Source: Alphaproteobacteria bacterium (GTDB lineage: Bacteria > Pseudomonadota > Alphaproteobacteria > RF32 > CAG-239). From it: a stretch of 64,000 bases of DNA. This document shows, one piece after another, positions 30,943 to 41,192 of this stretch (its first letter is position 1; each line of letters begins with the position of its first letter). Where the stretch lies: positions 27,129 to 91,128 of the forward strand of contig SUUZ01000005.1 in NCBI GenBank assembly GCA_015062235.1, read 5' to 3'. The translations under genes were made by a program, and so were the position numbers. The notes below the pieces were generated by a model. That model did no database searches, had not been told where the DNA came from, and worked only from the letters and a program-made list of their open reading frames with translations.

Positions 30943-31046
30943 GATTCTATACAGTAAAAACAACGATTCGCATCAAATCGTTGCTGGGATTCGTTTTGAG
31001 TCATATTAATATTTTTATTATTAGATAAAGAATCGCAAACAGAATC
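30943..31046. promoter_or_regulatory. Cluster of six GANTC sites upstream of autotransporter
   Basis: GATTC 30943, GATTC 30965, GATTC 30988, GAGTC 30998, GAATC 31030, GAATC 31042. Confidence 0.6.
30956..30983 (-). terminator. Probable recF terminator
   Basis: CAACGATT-loop-AATCGTTG followed by TTTTT on the minus strand. Confidence 0.55.
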
Positions 31047-31051
31047 GCTAA

Positions 31052-32272
31052 TTAATAAAAAACGTTATTGTTTTTAACTTCAAAAAATTGTGCATCACTG
31101 CGTAAACTATCAAAAAGTTCTGGATTTGTAGTCGTTATCCATGCTTGGATATTAAGTGACACAATTTTTTCCAGCAAAGCCTCTCTTTTTATATCATCTA
31201 AATGAGCCGCTATCTCATCTAAAAGCAGAATGGGCGCAAATCCCTTATGTAGAGTTTGACATTTTGTTTGTGCCAAAATAATACTTATTAGCAAGGATTT
31301 TTGTTCTCCTGTTGAGCATAGCTCTGCAGGCATACCTTTTTTCTTAAAGTAAACCTTAAAATCTGTACGATTTATTCCATCAGGAGTGTCATTTTGCAAA
31401 ACAAACCGACGTTGCTTTGTTATTATATTTTTATATTCCTCTTCCACATCAATAGCAGGCTTATTATCAAGAGCTTTTTCAATCCTACCATCAAGTTCTA
31501 ACCTAACGGATGGAAAAATGTCATCAGGTTCATTTTCTATAAAAGTATTTAATCGAGCCACCTGTTCTCTGCGAGCCGCAGCAATAGCAACACCTATTGC
31601 TGCCATGTTTTCTTCTAAAGAATTTAGCCAATAATTATCATTTTTGCCCTCTTTTAACAGACGGCACCATTCTTTGTATAAATGCTCAAAGTTGGCGGTC
31701 CTTTTTGCATGTTCTACATCAAACGCATAAACCAATCTATCAAGAAAAGAACGTCGTGGTTGGCTTCCTCCTCTAAAAAGACGATCCATTTGAGGGGTGA
31801 GCCATATAGCAGACATATACTGCCCTAGTTCTGCTTGGGAGGATATTTTGTTATTGTTTATTTTTACAATCCTTCTTTCAAAAGATTTATATTCTCCTAT
31901 ATCCTCTAGCTCTTTAGATGTTTTTTCTACAGCTGTTGCTATTGTATATAGTTCATCGTTATTTATTATATCAGCCACAACAGCCCAATTTAATGGAGAT
32001 ACAAAAGATATTTCTTTGCTTTCAGTAAGTTGCGGTATAAATCTTTTTATATCAGATAAACGAGCTCCTCGAAGTCCTCGTCCAGGTGTCAAAAAAGATA
32101 TAGCTTCTAAAATATTTGTTTTACCACTGCCATTTTCTCCATAAATGATTATAGGAGCAACTTCTGATTCAATTCTAAGATTAGCATAATTTCTATAATC
32201 AGTTAAAGTCAGGCGTTTTACACCTGACTTTAGGTTTGTCAAACTAGCTAAATTATGCGCTAAGCAATCCAT
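31052..32272 (-). CDS. recF: DNA replication/repair protein RecF
   Basis: LTLTDYRNYANLRIE...IIYGENGSGKTNILEAISFLTPGRGLRGA...STGEQKSLLISIILAQ...LLLDEIAAHLD. Confidence 0.96.
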   Translation of the reverse strand: MDCLAHNLASLTNLKSGVKRLTLTDYRNYANLRIESEVAPIIIYGENGSGKTNILEAISFLTPGRGLRGARLSDIKRFIPQLTESKEISFVSPLNWAVVADIINNDELYTIATAVEKTSKELEDIGEYKSFERRIVKINNNKISSQAELGQYMSAIWLTPQMDRLFRGGSQPRRSFLDRLVYAFDVEHAKRTANFEHLYKEWCRLLKEGKNDNYWLNSLEENMAAIGVAIAAARREQVARLNTFIENEPDDIFPSVRLELDGRIEKALDNKPAIDVEEEYKNIITKQRRFVLQNDTPDGINRTDFKVYFKKKGMPAELCSTGEQKSLLISIILAQTKCQTLHKGFAPILLLDEIAAHLDDIKREALLEKIVSLNIQAWITTTNPELFDSLRSDAQFFEVKNNNVFY

Positions 32273-33391
32273 TTATACTCTCATAGGCATTAAGACATAA
32301 ATTGCGCTAGAATCTGATGTATCATGTATCACAGAAGGAGAAGACGCATCAGCAAAAGAAACTCTGACTGTGTCGCCTTTTACTTCACTTAAAATATCCA
32401 ACAAGTAGCGGAAATTATACCCAATCTCAAGAGGCTCATGGTCGTATTTAGCCTCCAGCTCCTCAGAAGCACTACCCAAATCAGGACTAGAAGTAACAAT
32501 AGTAACCTTGTTAGTATGAGTAAGCATTTTTATTGCTCTAGTTCTTTCAGCAACAACTGAAACACGATCAACCGCTGCGGCTAAGTCTTTTACGCCAAGT
32601 TCCAAAGATTTATCATTGTCTGTAGGGATAACTCTTTCGTAATCAGGGTACGTTCCATCAATTAATTTAGACGTTAACGTAATATCGGTTACTGAAAATC
32701 TAACCTTGTTTTCAGAAACTTCAACAGTAACATTTTCAACAGAGTTATCATCTAAAAGTTTACGAATTTCAGCAACAGTTTTACGCGGAATAATAACTCC
32801 ATTTAAGTTTTCAGCCCCTTGAGGTAACGGTGATTCTACACAAGCCAAGCGATGCCCATCTGTTGCAACAACGCGCAAAACCTCTGACGCCCCCTCTTTT
32901 TTTGCATGAACATACAGACCATTAAGATAATATCTTGTTTCTTCTGTTGAAACGGCAAATTGCGTTCTATCAATTACATCTTTCAATTCATCTTTCGACA
33001 TAATGAAAGATGTTGGTAGTTTATCTCCAGATATAACAGGGAAATCTTCAACAGGGATAGTCGAAAGTGAAAATTTTGACCTTGCAGATGAAATTGTCAG
33101 CTGCCCCTTATCATCAGGATAAATAAGTTCAACTTGTGATCCATCAGAAAGTTTACGAACAATATCATACAACATATGAGCAGGAGCCGTAGTTGCGCCT
33201 ACTTCTGATATTTTAGCGTCAGCCATTTCTGTAATTTCTGTATCCATATCTGTAGCTTTAAAGCTGATCCCATCACCTAAAGCTTCAATTCTAACATTTG
33301 ATAAAACAGGAATAGTGTTTCTTTTTTCAACAATACTTTGAACGTGACTTAATGTCTTCAGTAAATGTGCTCTTTCAATAGTAAATCTCAT
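32273..33391 (-). CDS. dnaN: DNA polymerase III beta subunit
   Basis: MRFTIERAHLLKTLSHVQSIVEKRNTIPVLSNVRIEA...ILMPMRV-type C-terminus. Confidence 0.97.
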   Translation of the reverse strand: MRFTIERAHLLKTLSHVQSIVEKRNTIPVLSNVRIEALGDGISFKATDMDTEITEMADAKISEVGATTAPAHMLYDIVRKLSDGSQVELIYPDDKGQLTISSARSKFSLSTIPVEDFPVISGDKLPTSFIMSKDELKDVIDRTQFAVSTEETRYYLNGLYVHAKKEGASEVLRVVATDGHRLACVESPLPQGAENLNGVIIPRKTVAEIRKLLDDNSVENVTVEVSENKVRFSVTDITLTSKLIDGTYPDYERVIPTDNDKSLELGVKDLAAAVDRVSVVAERTRAIKMLTHTNKVTIVTSSPDLGSASEELEAKYDHEPLEIGYNFRYLLDILSEVKGDTVRVSFADASSPSVIHDTSDSSAIYVLMPMRV

Positions 33392-33487
33392 CTTTTGTAA
33401 TCCAAATCATAAGTTATATCATTACCCAAATTCTAGCACAAACACTACAAACAAAAAGATAAATCATTTAATATTCACAACTTTTAT

Positions 33488-33521
33488 ACAAAAGCCTCTT
33501 TGTCAACAAAGAGGCTTTTGT
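33488..33521 (-). terminator. Terminator after dnaA
   Basis: CAAAAGCCTCTTTG-TCAA-CAAAGAGGCTTTTG. Confidence 0.85.
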
Positions 33522-33544
33522 GTAGCTAATTTTGCCAAATGCAA

Positions 33545-34990
33545 CTAAGCTTCTAACATTCTGCGTAACGTTTCAACATTTTCTGCTAAAGAAACGTCTT
33601 CCATTATCAGCTCTTCAACTTTGCGTACAGCATGCATAACAGTCGTATGATCCCTGTCAAACTTACGACCAATTTCAGGCAAAGAACGAGATGTAAGTTG
33701 TTTTGCTAAATACATAGCAATCTGTCTTGGACGAGCAACTGTACGAGCCCTACGAGATGACTGCATTTCTTTCACTGAAATATTAAAGTGTTCTGCAACT
33801 TTTTTCTGAATTTCATCAATAGTCGTACGCTTATCAAAAGAACGTAACATATCTTTTAAAATATCTTGAGTCATATCTAGAGTTATTTCATGATTGCTTA
33901 GTAATTGGGAGTGTGCAATTACTCTACGCAACGCCCCTTCTAATTCACGAATATTAGAGGTTATTTTTGTTGCTAAAAACTCCGCTACTTTTTGAGGTAA
34001 CTCTAGACCAAGTTGTTTAGCCTTGCTATTCAAAATACCCATTCTTAGGTCAAAATCTGTTGGATGAATATCTGCAACTAAACCACAACCAAGGCGAGAT
34101 TTTAATCGGGCTTCAATACCCTCCAAGTCTGCAGGCGATTTATCTGCAGATATAATTATTTGACGCCCTTCTTCTATCAGTGAATTGAAAGTGTAGAAAA
34201 ATTCTTCTTGGGTTGTATCCTTTCCACCCATAAATTGAACATCGTCTACCATTAAAACATCAACTGACCTAAACTGCTCTTTAAATGCCGTTGTATCTTT
34301 GTAACGAAGGGCTCTAACAAACTTATACATAAATTTTTCTGCAGACAAGTATACTATATTTCTATTTGGATCTTGTTGTTTAATATGCCAAGCAATCGCA
34401 TGCATAAGGTGTGTTTTACCCAATCCTACACCAGAATACAAAAATAAGGGATTAAAAGATATGTTTCGAGATTCTGCAACTTTTCTCGCTGCCGCATAGG
34501 CAAACTCATTGGTTTTGCCAACAACGAAATTATCAAATGTATACTGCGGGTTAAGAGGAACAGATAAAGAATCGTTAAGCAGGCCATCATTTGCGTTTGC
34601 AACAACAGATTTTATACCCGATTGATATATATTCTGAGGCATAGGAGAAGTATTTATTTTCTTTAACAAAGAACGGCAAGTTGGACTATATAATCCTTTA
34701 CCGTGAGCAGACTCTTGGCTTGCTTGAACAACAAAATTAATACTTCTAATTGAAGGATTCTTTTTTTCCCAAATTTTGTGGATTCTATCACTGTAATTAG
34801 TTATTACCCAATTTCTCATAAAACGCGTTGGAACACAAATATTCATAGTCCCATTATTGAAAGATCCTATTGTTAAAGGCTTGAGCCAACTATCAAAAGC
34901 GGTTTCACCAACCTCAACCTTAAGCTGCTCACAAATCTGTCCCCATTGATCCAAAACAGACGCATCATTAACAATTGCTTCTTCAGCCAT
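33545..34990 (-). CDS. dnaA: Chromosomal replication initiator protein DnaA
   Basis: PLFLYSGVGLGKTHLMHAIAWHI...SRSLPEIGRKFDRDHTTVMHAVRKVEEL. Confidence 0.97.
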   Translation of the reverse strand: MAEEAIVNDASVLDQWGQICEQLKVEVGETAFDSWLKPLTIGSFNNGTMNICVPTRFMRNWVITNYSDRIHKIWEKKNPSIRSINFVVQASQESAHGKGLYSPTCRSLLKKINTSPMPQNIYQSGIKSVVANANDGLLNDSLSVPLNPQYTFDNFVVGKTNEFAYAAARKVAESRNISFNPLFLYSGVGLGKTHLMHAIAWHIKQQDPNRNIVYLSAEKFMYKFVRALRYKDTTAFKEQFRSVDVLMVDDVQFMGGKDTTQEEFFYTFNSLIEEGRQIIISADKSPADLEGIEARLKSRLGCGLVADIHPTDFDLRMGILNSKAKQLGLELPQKVAEFLATKITSNIRELEGALRRVIAHSQLLSNHEITLDMTQDILKDMLRSFDKRTTIDEIQKKVAEHFNISVKEMQSSRRARTVARPRQIAMYLAKQLTSRSLPEIGRKFDRDHTTVMHAVRKVEELIMEDVSLAENVETLRRMLEA

Positions 34991-35276
34991 TTCTACTCCC
35001 CAATTTGTATCTCAAAAATTAAACCCCATGTCAGCTTAAAACATATACACTCCATTAAGACTTATTGTAAGTAGGTGTTTCATGATCCCAATAAATGCGT
35101 ATATTGTTGTTTTTTAACTTTTTGTTTTTATCTTTCTGCAGTATTTAAACATCCCCCTTAAATTTAACTGCTGTCAAAGAATAGTGTTACCACTATAAAT
35201 TTTAGACATCAAATTATTAAGCTTAAAATTTAAAAACAATATCGTTTAAAAACTAACTGACAACTAATATCGAGAC

Positions 35277-35443
35277 GATTCTGTCTGACTTTTTAGATTC
35301 TAAAAATTTCAAAAATATATTCAAAATTCTCTAACAAAGTGATTTGGATATTAGAAACAAAAAAACATAAAAGCAACAGAACTTTTTCCGAACATTGCAA
35401 TTAAATTCCTTGACATAATCTTTTAAAGGAGTCGACTAGATTC
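35277..35443. promoter_or_regulatory. Four GANTC sites in the dnaA/rpsT intergenic region
   Basis: GATTC 35277, GATTC 35296, GAGTC 35429, GATTC 35439. Confidence 0.45.
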
Positions 35444-35455
35444 TGCCACTTTTAG

Positions 35456-35516
35456 AACAAAAAAGCACAAACCAAAACCTCCTCATCAAATGCTAAGAGG
35501 GATGATTTGTGCTTTA
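35456..35516 (-). terminator. Extended hairpin terminator of rpsT
   Basis: AAAGCACAAA (35462-35471) pairs with TTTGTGCTTT (35506-35515); T run beyond on the minus strand. Confidence 0.8.
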
Positions 35517-35531
35517 AAAAATATGTAACGA

Positions 35532-35792
35532 CTATAATGCTTTAATTTTATGAGAAAGACGAGAAACCTTACGAGACATAGTGTTCATCGCAAAAACACC
35601 TTTTCTAACAGCTCTCATCATTTCAGACTCTGCTATTTTAAAAGTTGTAGTAGCAAGTTCCTTATCTCCAGCAGCAATAGCAGCCTCCACCTTCTTAATA
35701 AAGGTACGAACACGACTCCTACGGGCGCCATTAATGATAGCGCGTTTATTATTTCTTACGATTCTGCTTTTTGCAGATTTATGATTGGCCAT
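35532..35792 (-). CDS. rpsT: 30S ribosomal protein S20
   Basis: MANHKSAKSRIVRNNKRAIINGARRSRVRTFIKKVEAAI; start at the MANHKS methionine. Confidence 0.96.
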   Translation of the reverse strand: MANHKSAKSRIVRNNKRAIINGARRSRVRTFIKKVEAAIAAGDKELATTTFKIAESEMMRAVRKGVFAMNTMSRKVSRLSHKIKAL

Positions 35793-35915
35793 TTTTTTCT
35801 TCCGTTTCAATTATAAAAGGTTGTTCCAATTTTTAATAAATGTAATGCTTTATAAACTTGAACAATGATTAAAGTCAATAATAATTTTGCTAAAAAGGTC
35901 GATTCTAGCTCTTTT

Positions 35916-36665
35916 TTATTTAAAATTACTCAAAATTTCTCTAAATTCTGGGGTGTTCATACTCAAACGACAGCTTTTCAATTCTAGTTCCATACCGTTT
36001 TGTAGATTCATATTTTCTACTTGTTTTAGAGTCTCTTTTGCTTGAAGTATTGCTTGGTATGGTAAAGAGGCGATTCGATTTGCAACTCTTAATGCTTCAT
36101 CATAAATATCTTTCTGGGGGACAACCCTGCTTATGAGGCCAGATAAGGATGCTTCCTCTGCATTCATTGCTTTACCAGTCAATATCATTTCCATTGCCTT
36201 AGCTTTCCCAATACGATGAACAAGCCTTGAACAACCTCCAAATGATGGTATTGTCCCAATAGAAAGTTCTGGATAACCAATTTGAGCAGATTCTGAAGCC
36301 AAGATAATGTCACCAGCAAGCGCTAAATCACAACCCAATCCCAAAGCATAACCCGATAATACAATTATTAGTGGCTTAGAGCAATTAGCAATTTTATAAA
36401 ACTCATCTTGCCAAGCTTTTAAAGCTAAACTTTGTTGTGTTACCTCATCACAAAGAGCTTTAATGTCAATACCTGCGGCAAAACACATATCGTTTCCTTT
36501 TATAATTATACAACGAATAGTGTCTGTATATTCCCAATCTTGAACTTGATAGGCAATCTCATTAAGCATTTCCAAATTGATAGCATTCATATCATCTTTT
36601 CTATCAAGAGTGATAATACCTATGTGTCCATCAACTTCCGTAAGAATAGTGTTGTTTTCACTCAT
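35916..36665 (-). CDS. Enoyl-CoA hydratase/isomerase family
   Basis: AAGIDIKAL, GYALGLGCDLALAGDIILASESAQIGYPEL. Confidence 0.95.
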   Translation of the reverse strand: MSENNTILTEVDGHIGIITLDRKDDMNAINLEMLNEIAYQVQDWEYTDTIRCIIIKGNDMCFAAGIDIKALCDEVTQQSLALKAWQDEFYKIANCSKPLIIVLSGYALGLGCDLALAGDIILASESAQIGYPELSIGTIPSFGGCSRLVHRIGKAKAMEMILTGKAMNAEEASLSGLISRVVPQKDIYDEALRVANRIASLPYQAILQAKETLKQVENMNLQNGMELELKSCRLSMNTPEFREILSNFK

Positions 36666-36675
36666 GTTTTTTTCC

Positions 36676-37041
36676 TTATTGAATTTTACTTTTTACTGTA
36701 AGTCTTACAACTAAAGGGTTTACCGATTCTCTACTAAGTTCTAATGTTTCACCATCTCTTTCGAATAACATACGATTTTTTTCATCTTGCTTTTTTTTCC
36801 ATCCTAATTGTGGTAACGTTTCAGAGTAAAAGGAGCATACCTTGGCAAAATCTAAACTTTGAGACGTTAAATATGTTTCAACTAAACGAATTTCTTCATT
36901 TCCAAAACTTAAATTACCATTTTTAATTTGTTCCAGATCTTCAAGGATAGGAATATCTTCTAGCCCCTCAACAAAGGAAGCTTTTGTTTCTAAAGGAAAA
37001 AATAACAAGGATAAAATTAATAAATAAACAAATAATCTCAT
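36676..37041 (-). CDS. Hypothetical exported protein
   Basis: Signal peptide; FYSETLPQLGWKKKQDEKNRMLFERDGE. Confidence 0.7.
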   Translation of the reverse strand: MRLFVYLLILSLLFFPLETKASFVEGLEDIPILEDLEQIKNGNLSFGNEEIRLVETYLTSQSLDFAKVCSFYSETLPQLGWKKKQDEKNRMLFERDGETLELSRESVNPLVVRLTVKSKIQ

Positions 37042-37880
37042 TTTTGCAGGTCCTTACAATAAAATGTTGATCTACCACCTATAATAGATTTTTGAATACC
37101 ACCAGTTATCTTTATATCACAAATACAGTTAGGACATTTTTGACCAGTTTTGTTATAAACGCAATGCATATTTTGAAAATACCCCAGACTACCATCAGGT
37201 TTTTTATAATCTTTTAAAGTTGATCCTCCAGCTTCAATAGCTTTTAACAATACTTTACGAGTATTGTTAATCAATAAAACACAATCATCTACTGATATAT
37301 CACGACATATCCTCATTGGTAATATATGCGATTCATATAAAATTTCAGATGCATATATATTGCCAATTCCTGATATTATTGTTTGATCAAGTAAGGCTAT
37401 TTTTATAGGTGTTTTAGCTTTTTTCTGAAGTTTATCATAAAGATACGTAGATGTAAGTTTATTATCAAAAGGGTCTATACCTATATTTTTTATAAAGCTA
37501 TTACTACCAATATTTTTTGTTTCAGAAATAGTAAAAAGACCAAATCTACGAGGATCATTATATACAACGTAGCCAGCAGATGTTTTGATTATTATATGAT
37601 CGTGTTTATCTTGTATTTTGGGAGCGTATTGGCTAATTTTTACTTTTCCACTCATTCCCATATGCCATAGAATACTGTACCCATTATCTAATTCAATAAC
37701 AATGTATTTAGCAACACGAGCATATTTACATATATTGGCTTGCGTAATTTTAGTAGATAAATCTTCTGGTATAGTTATCCGTAAACGAGGATTATTTATT
37801 TTAACGTCAATAATTTGTGCAAAACCGATTTTGTTTTCTAAAGCTCTTTTTATTGTTTCAACTTCTGGTAGTTCAGGCAT
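37038..37880 (-). CDS. mutM: Formamidopyrimidine-DNA glycosylase
   Basis: MPELPEVETIKRALE...HMGMSGK...GIGNIYASEILYES...C-terminal zinc finger CPNCICDI..TFYCKDLQ. Confidence 0.96.
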   Translation of the reverse strand: MPELPEVETIKRALENKIGFAQIIDVKINNPRLRITIPEDLSTKITQANICKYARVAKYIVIELDNGYSILWHMGMSGKVKISQYAPKIQDKHDHIIIKTSAGYVVYNDPRRFGLFTISETKNIGSNSFIKNIGIDPFDNKLTSTYLYDKLQKKAKTPIKIALLDQTIISGIGNIYASEILYESHILPMRICRDISVDDCVLLINNTRKVLLKAIEAGGSTLKDYKKPDGSLGYFQNMHCVYNKTGQKCPNCICDIKITGGIQKSIIGGRSTFYCKDLQK

Positions 37881-38012
37881 TATTTTCTCTAAAAATGTTT
37901 TTATAATTACGAATAGTATAGATGCATTTTTATATCAATACAATAGCAAATAAAATCTTGCGCTAAGTACCAAAATAAGTTAGTCTACAAAGAATGGTCA
38001 AGAGAAAACAAA

Positions 38013-38549
38013 ATGATTAAAACAAGAAAAAGACAAAGTAAATATTTTGCGCCACAGAATGAAGATAATTATCATATCTGTGATCATCCTAATTGTAATA
38101 AGGCTGGAGAATACCGTGCTCCTAAAGATCGTAATTTAAAGGAATATTATTGGTTTTGTCTTAAACATGTTCAGGAGTATAATGCAAGATGGAATTATTA
38201 TGAAGATGAATTATATTCCAATTCAGAAGATAAGATAAATGGCCAAAATTTTAAATTTTCTTCACGAATTAAATATAATTTTGGTTTTGATTTTTCGGGT
38301 GGGTATAACTTTTTTGAAGATAGTTCATATTCGAAAAGGGATAATATTTATCTAACAGTAGAAGAAAGGCAAGCACTAAAAATAATGGAGCTAGAATACG
38401 AAGAGCTCAATATCAATAATCTAAAGAAAGCATACAAAATAGCTGTAAAAAAATATCATCCCGACATAAACTCATCAGATAAAACAGCTGAAGAAAAATT
38501 CAAAATACTTAGTACTGCTTATAAATCTCTAATAAATAAAATATCTTAA
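38013..38549 (+). CDS. J-domain protein (C-terminal DnaJ domain)
   Basis: LKKAYKIAVKKYHPDINSSDKTAEEKFKILSTAYKSL. Confidence 0.88.
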   Translation: MIKTRKRQSKYFAPQNEDNYHICDHPNCNKAGEYRAPKDRNLKEYYWFCLKHVQEYNARWNYYEDELYSNSEDKINGQNFKFSSRIKYNFGFDFSGGYNFFEDSSYSKRDNIYLTVEERQALKIMELEYEELNINNLKKAYKIAVKKYHPDINSSDKTAEEKFKILSTAYKSLINKIS

Positions 38550-39340
38550 CGAGATTTTGTTTGTGTAATTGCTGTTTTAATTTTTTGTTGCTCTTTTTTT
38601 CGCTGGGTTTCATTTGTTTGTTTAATTTCTTTTCTACCTGATTTTTCAAGTATCATTTTGGCGGCCTTTTTTTCATCGTTTGCTCGCCCAATTTCAACAA
38701 GTTCTTCTGCTTTCATATCTTGAATGGCTGAAGCCTTAATATCGTCACTATGCATGGCAGCCATACGCATCTTGCGCAACCCTTTTACCATATCAGATGT
38801 TTCACGCGATGATAATCCTGATGTTTTAATTTTTGTTTTAGCAGCAACATCTTCCTTTAGAACTTTATCGGTTGTTTGTGCAATCACAGAAATATCTTGG
38901 ATACTATCTACTACAACTTTCTTCTTTAATCCTTTAAGACCAAGCTGTTTTGCCATTTTATCTGCTTGTAAAACAGCTTCCATTTTACCTACAGCTTGTT
39001 GTGATTTTTGTTCTTCTTGAATTTTATTCAAGGAGATTTTTTGTTTTTCTTCATCTCTTAAAGCATTAATTAAAGACGAATTACCATCACTAAGGGAAAA
39101 ATGGTAAACAACTTCATCCTCCTCATCATCTTCTTCATATGTATCTCGAATTTTAGAGTGTAACCTTTTTAGATTTGGAGCTAACCCCTTTGTAAATGGT
39201 TTTGATTTAAAACTATTACGCTCTTTTGATTCCGCGGCCAAAGCCTTCTTTATATCAAGTCTACGAGAAACTCTAGTGTTTTTAGAATCCCCTTTATCTT
39301 GCTCCCATTCAATATTTGAAGGATCATTATCTTCGAACAT
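38546..39340 (-). CDS. Hypothetical charged/coiled-coil protein
   Basis: 264 aa Lys/Glu-rich ORF. Confidence 0.65.
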   Translation of the reverse strand: MFEDNDPSNIEWEQDKGDSKNTRVSRRLDIKKALAAESKERNSFKSKPFTKGLAPNLKRLHSKIRDTYEEDDEEDEVVYHFSLSDGNSSLINALRDEEKQKISLNKIQEEQKSQQAVGKMEAVLQADKMAKQLGLKGLKKKVVVDSIQDISVIAQTTDKVLKEDVAAKTKIKTSGLSSRETSDMVKGLRKMRMAAMHSDDIKASAIQDMKAEELVEIGRANDEKKAAKMILEKSGRKEIKQTNETQRKKEQQKIKTAITQTKSR

Positions 39341-39413
39341 CGATGTTCCTTAATTTATGAATATAAACACATACCCACTATGTCATATTTTTTAGTATAT
39401 GTCAATTATGAGG

Positions 39414-41096
39414 TTAATTTATTTCTTCGTAGGTTATTAATATATTGCCATCAGACAAGCGAGTTACCCCTAATTGTAAAGGCGGGAAGTTTGTTCTTTG
39501 CAAAATCATTGTTTTAGATGTCACATCTAAGATATTTGCCTTTATTGCTAACCGTAATCTACTCCAGTCTTCATCTTTGGCAAAAAACTCTCTTTGACTA
39601 TCAAGAACCTCATCAAAAGATGGTTCTCCAGATAGAAAAACAGTATCTGCATTCCACAGTTTAATATAGGCATCATTAAAAAACACCAATCGTTCATTCG
39701 TTCCAAAAATAAGAACACCTTCAAATAGCCCCTTTAAAATGTCATTTTGTACCGCTATTAATGCGTTATAAGATGAGGTGGCTGCTAAACGATCAGATAT
39801 ATCTTCAAAAGCCAAAACCAATCCTCCCATTGGGTGGGGGGCTCGCATTCGGCGTAATGTTTTTCCATTGGGGATATGTAGCAAATCACTTGTTGGTTCA
39901 ATAATTTGAGCAAATTTACATTGTTCTTCTTGTCGGAAAGCTTTATAGTCAGGAACCTCAGGCAGCATTCTTTTTTCTCGAAGTATATCTAGAAATGCAA
40001 GATAACAAGGCCTTTGACTTATCCATTCTGGCTCAAGATTCCAAAGATCGATAAAAGCTTGGTTGTGATATTGTAGTATCATATCTTGGTTAAACACAAC
40101 AAAAGCGGTGCCTAACATACCCAAAATTTCAAGTTGAGCATCCTGATGTCTTTTTAGATTCCTTTTTAACTCATCTAATTCGCTAATATTTATTAAGCAT
40201 CCAGCACTAAATGTTTTATCCAAACTATTTTCGCCATAAAAAGGAGTTTCAAATGCCTCCATAGCAATACGATTTCCTTTAACAGCAATATTTGCTGTAG
40301 TTTTATTTAGTCTTTTACTTTTATGAGCTTTTTCAGCTATACTACGAGATATACTATCGCCATTTGTTCCTACAAGCTCTATTTTTTCGGAAATAATATC
40401 TTCCTTTGTTTTTTCAGCAACAAGATCTACATATTTTTTATTGCAATAAACTATATTGAGTTTTTCATCTCGTAACCATACAGCAAATGGTAAATTATCA
40501 AGTAAATCTTGCTGTTGTCTAAATCTGTTTTCAAGGCTTTGTTTTTCTTTTTCAAGATTTTTAATTCTATTTGTTGCGAAACTGACATCTCGGAACCAGA
40601 TCATATCACAATATATATTACCATCAGCTCCATTTATTCGTACACCTTCTAATCTGATATATTTATTAGCTGTTTTTAATAAGAAATAATCTTCAAAAGC
40701 AACACCTTCTTCTTTTAATAAACCAACATATTTGTTAATTTTTTTTATATCATCTTTATAGAAGTTTTTTAGAATTTCGTTAAAATCAGATTTAATTCCT
40801 TTTTCCAATCCTAATATAACAGCCAGTCTGCGAGAACACCTTTCAGTTATAGTTTGACGAGGATCATTAACTTTATCATCTGGATATATAAACGCAAAAT
40901 AACCATCGTGCGACGCATAAAGTGTTTCGGCATATCGCTCTCGATCCCTTTGCAAAAAATAATTTTTTTGTTTCATTTTTAACAAATAGAAAGTTAAAAC
41001 AAGACTCAAAAAAATAAGTAAAAAAATCAAAAATCCTATAATATACCACAATTCAGGCATTGCATCATACATATTATGAAGAAGATTTATATCCAT
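39414..41096 (-). CDS. Membrane PAS-domain sensor lacking a kinase domain
   Basis: N-terminal TM, three PAS-like blocks (DNLPFAVWLRDEKLNIVYCNKKYVDL..., MLGTAFVVFNQDMILQYHNQAF..., FEGVLIFGTNERLVFFNDAYIKLW), ends at ...DGNILITYEEIN with no HisKA/HATPase. Confidence 0.8.
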   Translation of the reverse strand: MDINLLHNMYDAMPELWYIIGFLIFLLIFLSLVLTFYLLKMKQKNYFLQRDRERYAETLYASHDGYFAFIYPDDKVNDPRQTITERCSRRLAVILGLEKGIKSDFNEILKNFYKDDIKKINKYVGLLKEEGVAFEDYFLLKTANKYIRLEGVRINGADGNIYCDMIWFRDVSFATNRIKNLEKEKQSLENRFRQQQDLLDNLPFAVWLRDEKLNIVYCNKKYVDLVAEKTKEDIISEKIELVGTNGDSISRSIAEKAHKSKRLNKTTANIAVKGNRIAMEAFETPFYGENSLDKTFSAGCLINISELDELKRNLKRHQDAQLEILGMLGTAFVVFNQDMILQYHNQAFIDLWNLEPEWISQRPCYLAFLDILREKRMLPEVPDYKAFRQEEQCKFAQIIEPTSDLLHIPNGKTLRRMRAPHPMGGLVLAFEDISDRLAATSSYNALIAVQNDILKGLFEGVLIFGTNERLVFFNDAYIKLWNADTVFLSGEPSFDEVLDSQREFFAKDEDWSRLRLAIKANILDVTSKTMILQRTNFPPLQLGVTRLSDGNILITYEEIN

Positions 41097-41192
41097 TTAT
41101 TTATCAAAACTCCGCAATAAAGAATTGTATTTCACTACATTTTATTATATAAAAAATATTATTAAAACTTAAAATTTTGGATAAGTGGACAA

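Noticed and set aside
34991-35531. Confident oriC call
   Set aside because: No canonical DnaA boxes visible; only position and AT-richness support it, so left as a question.
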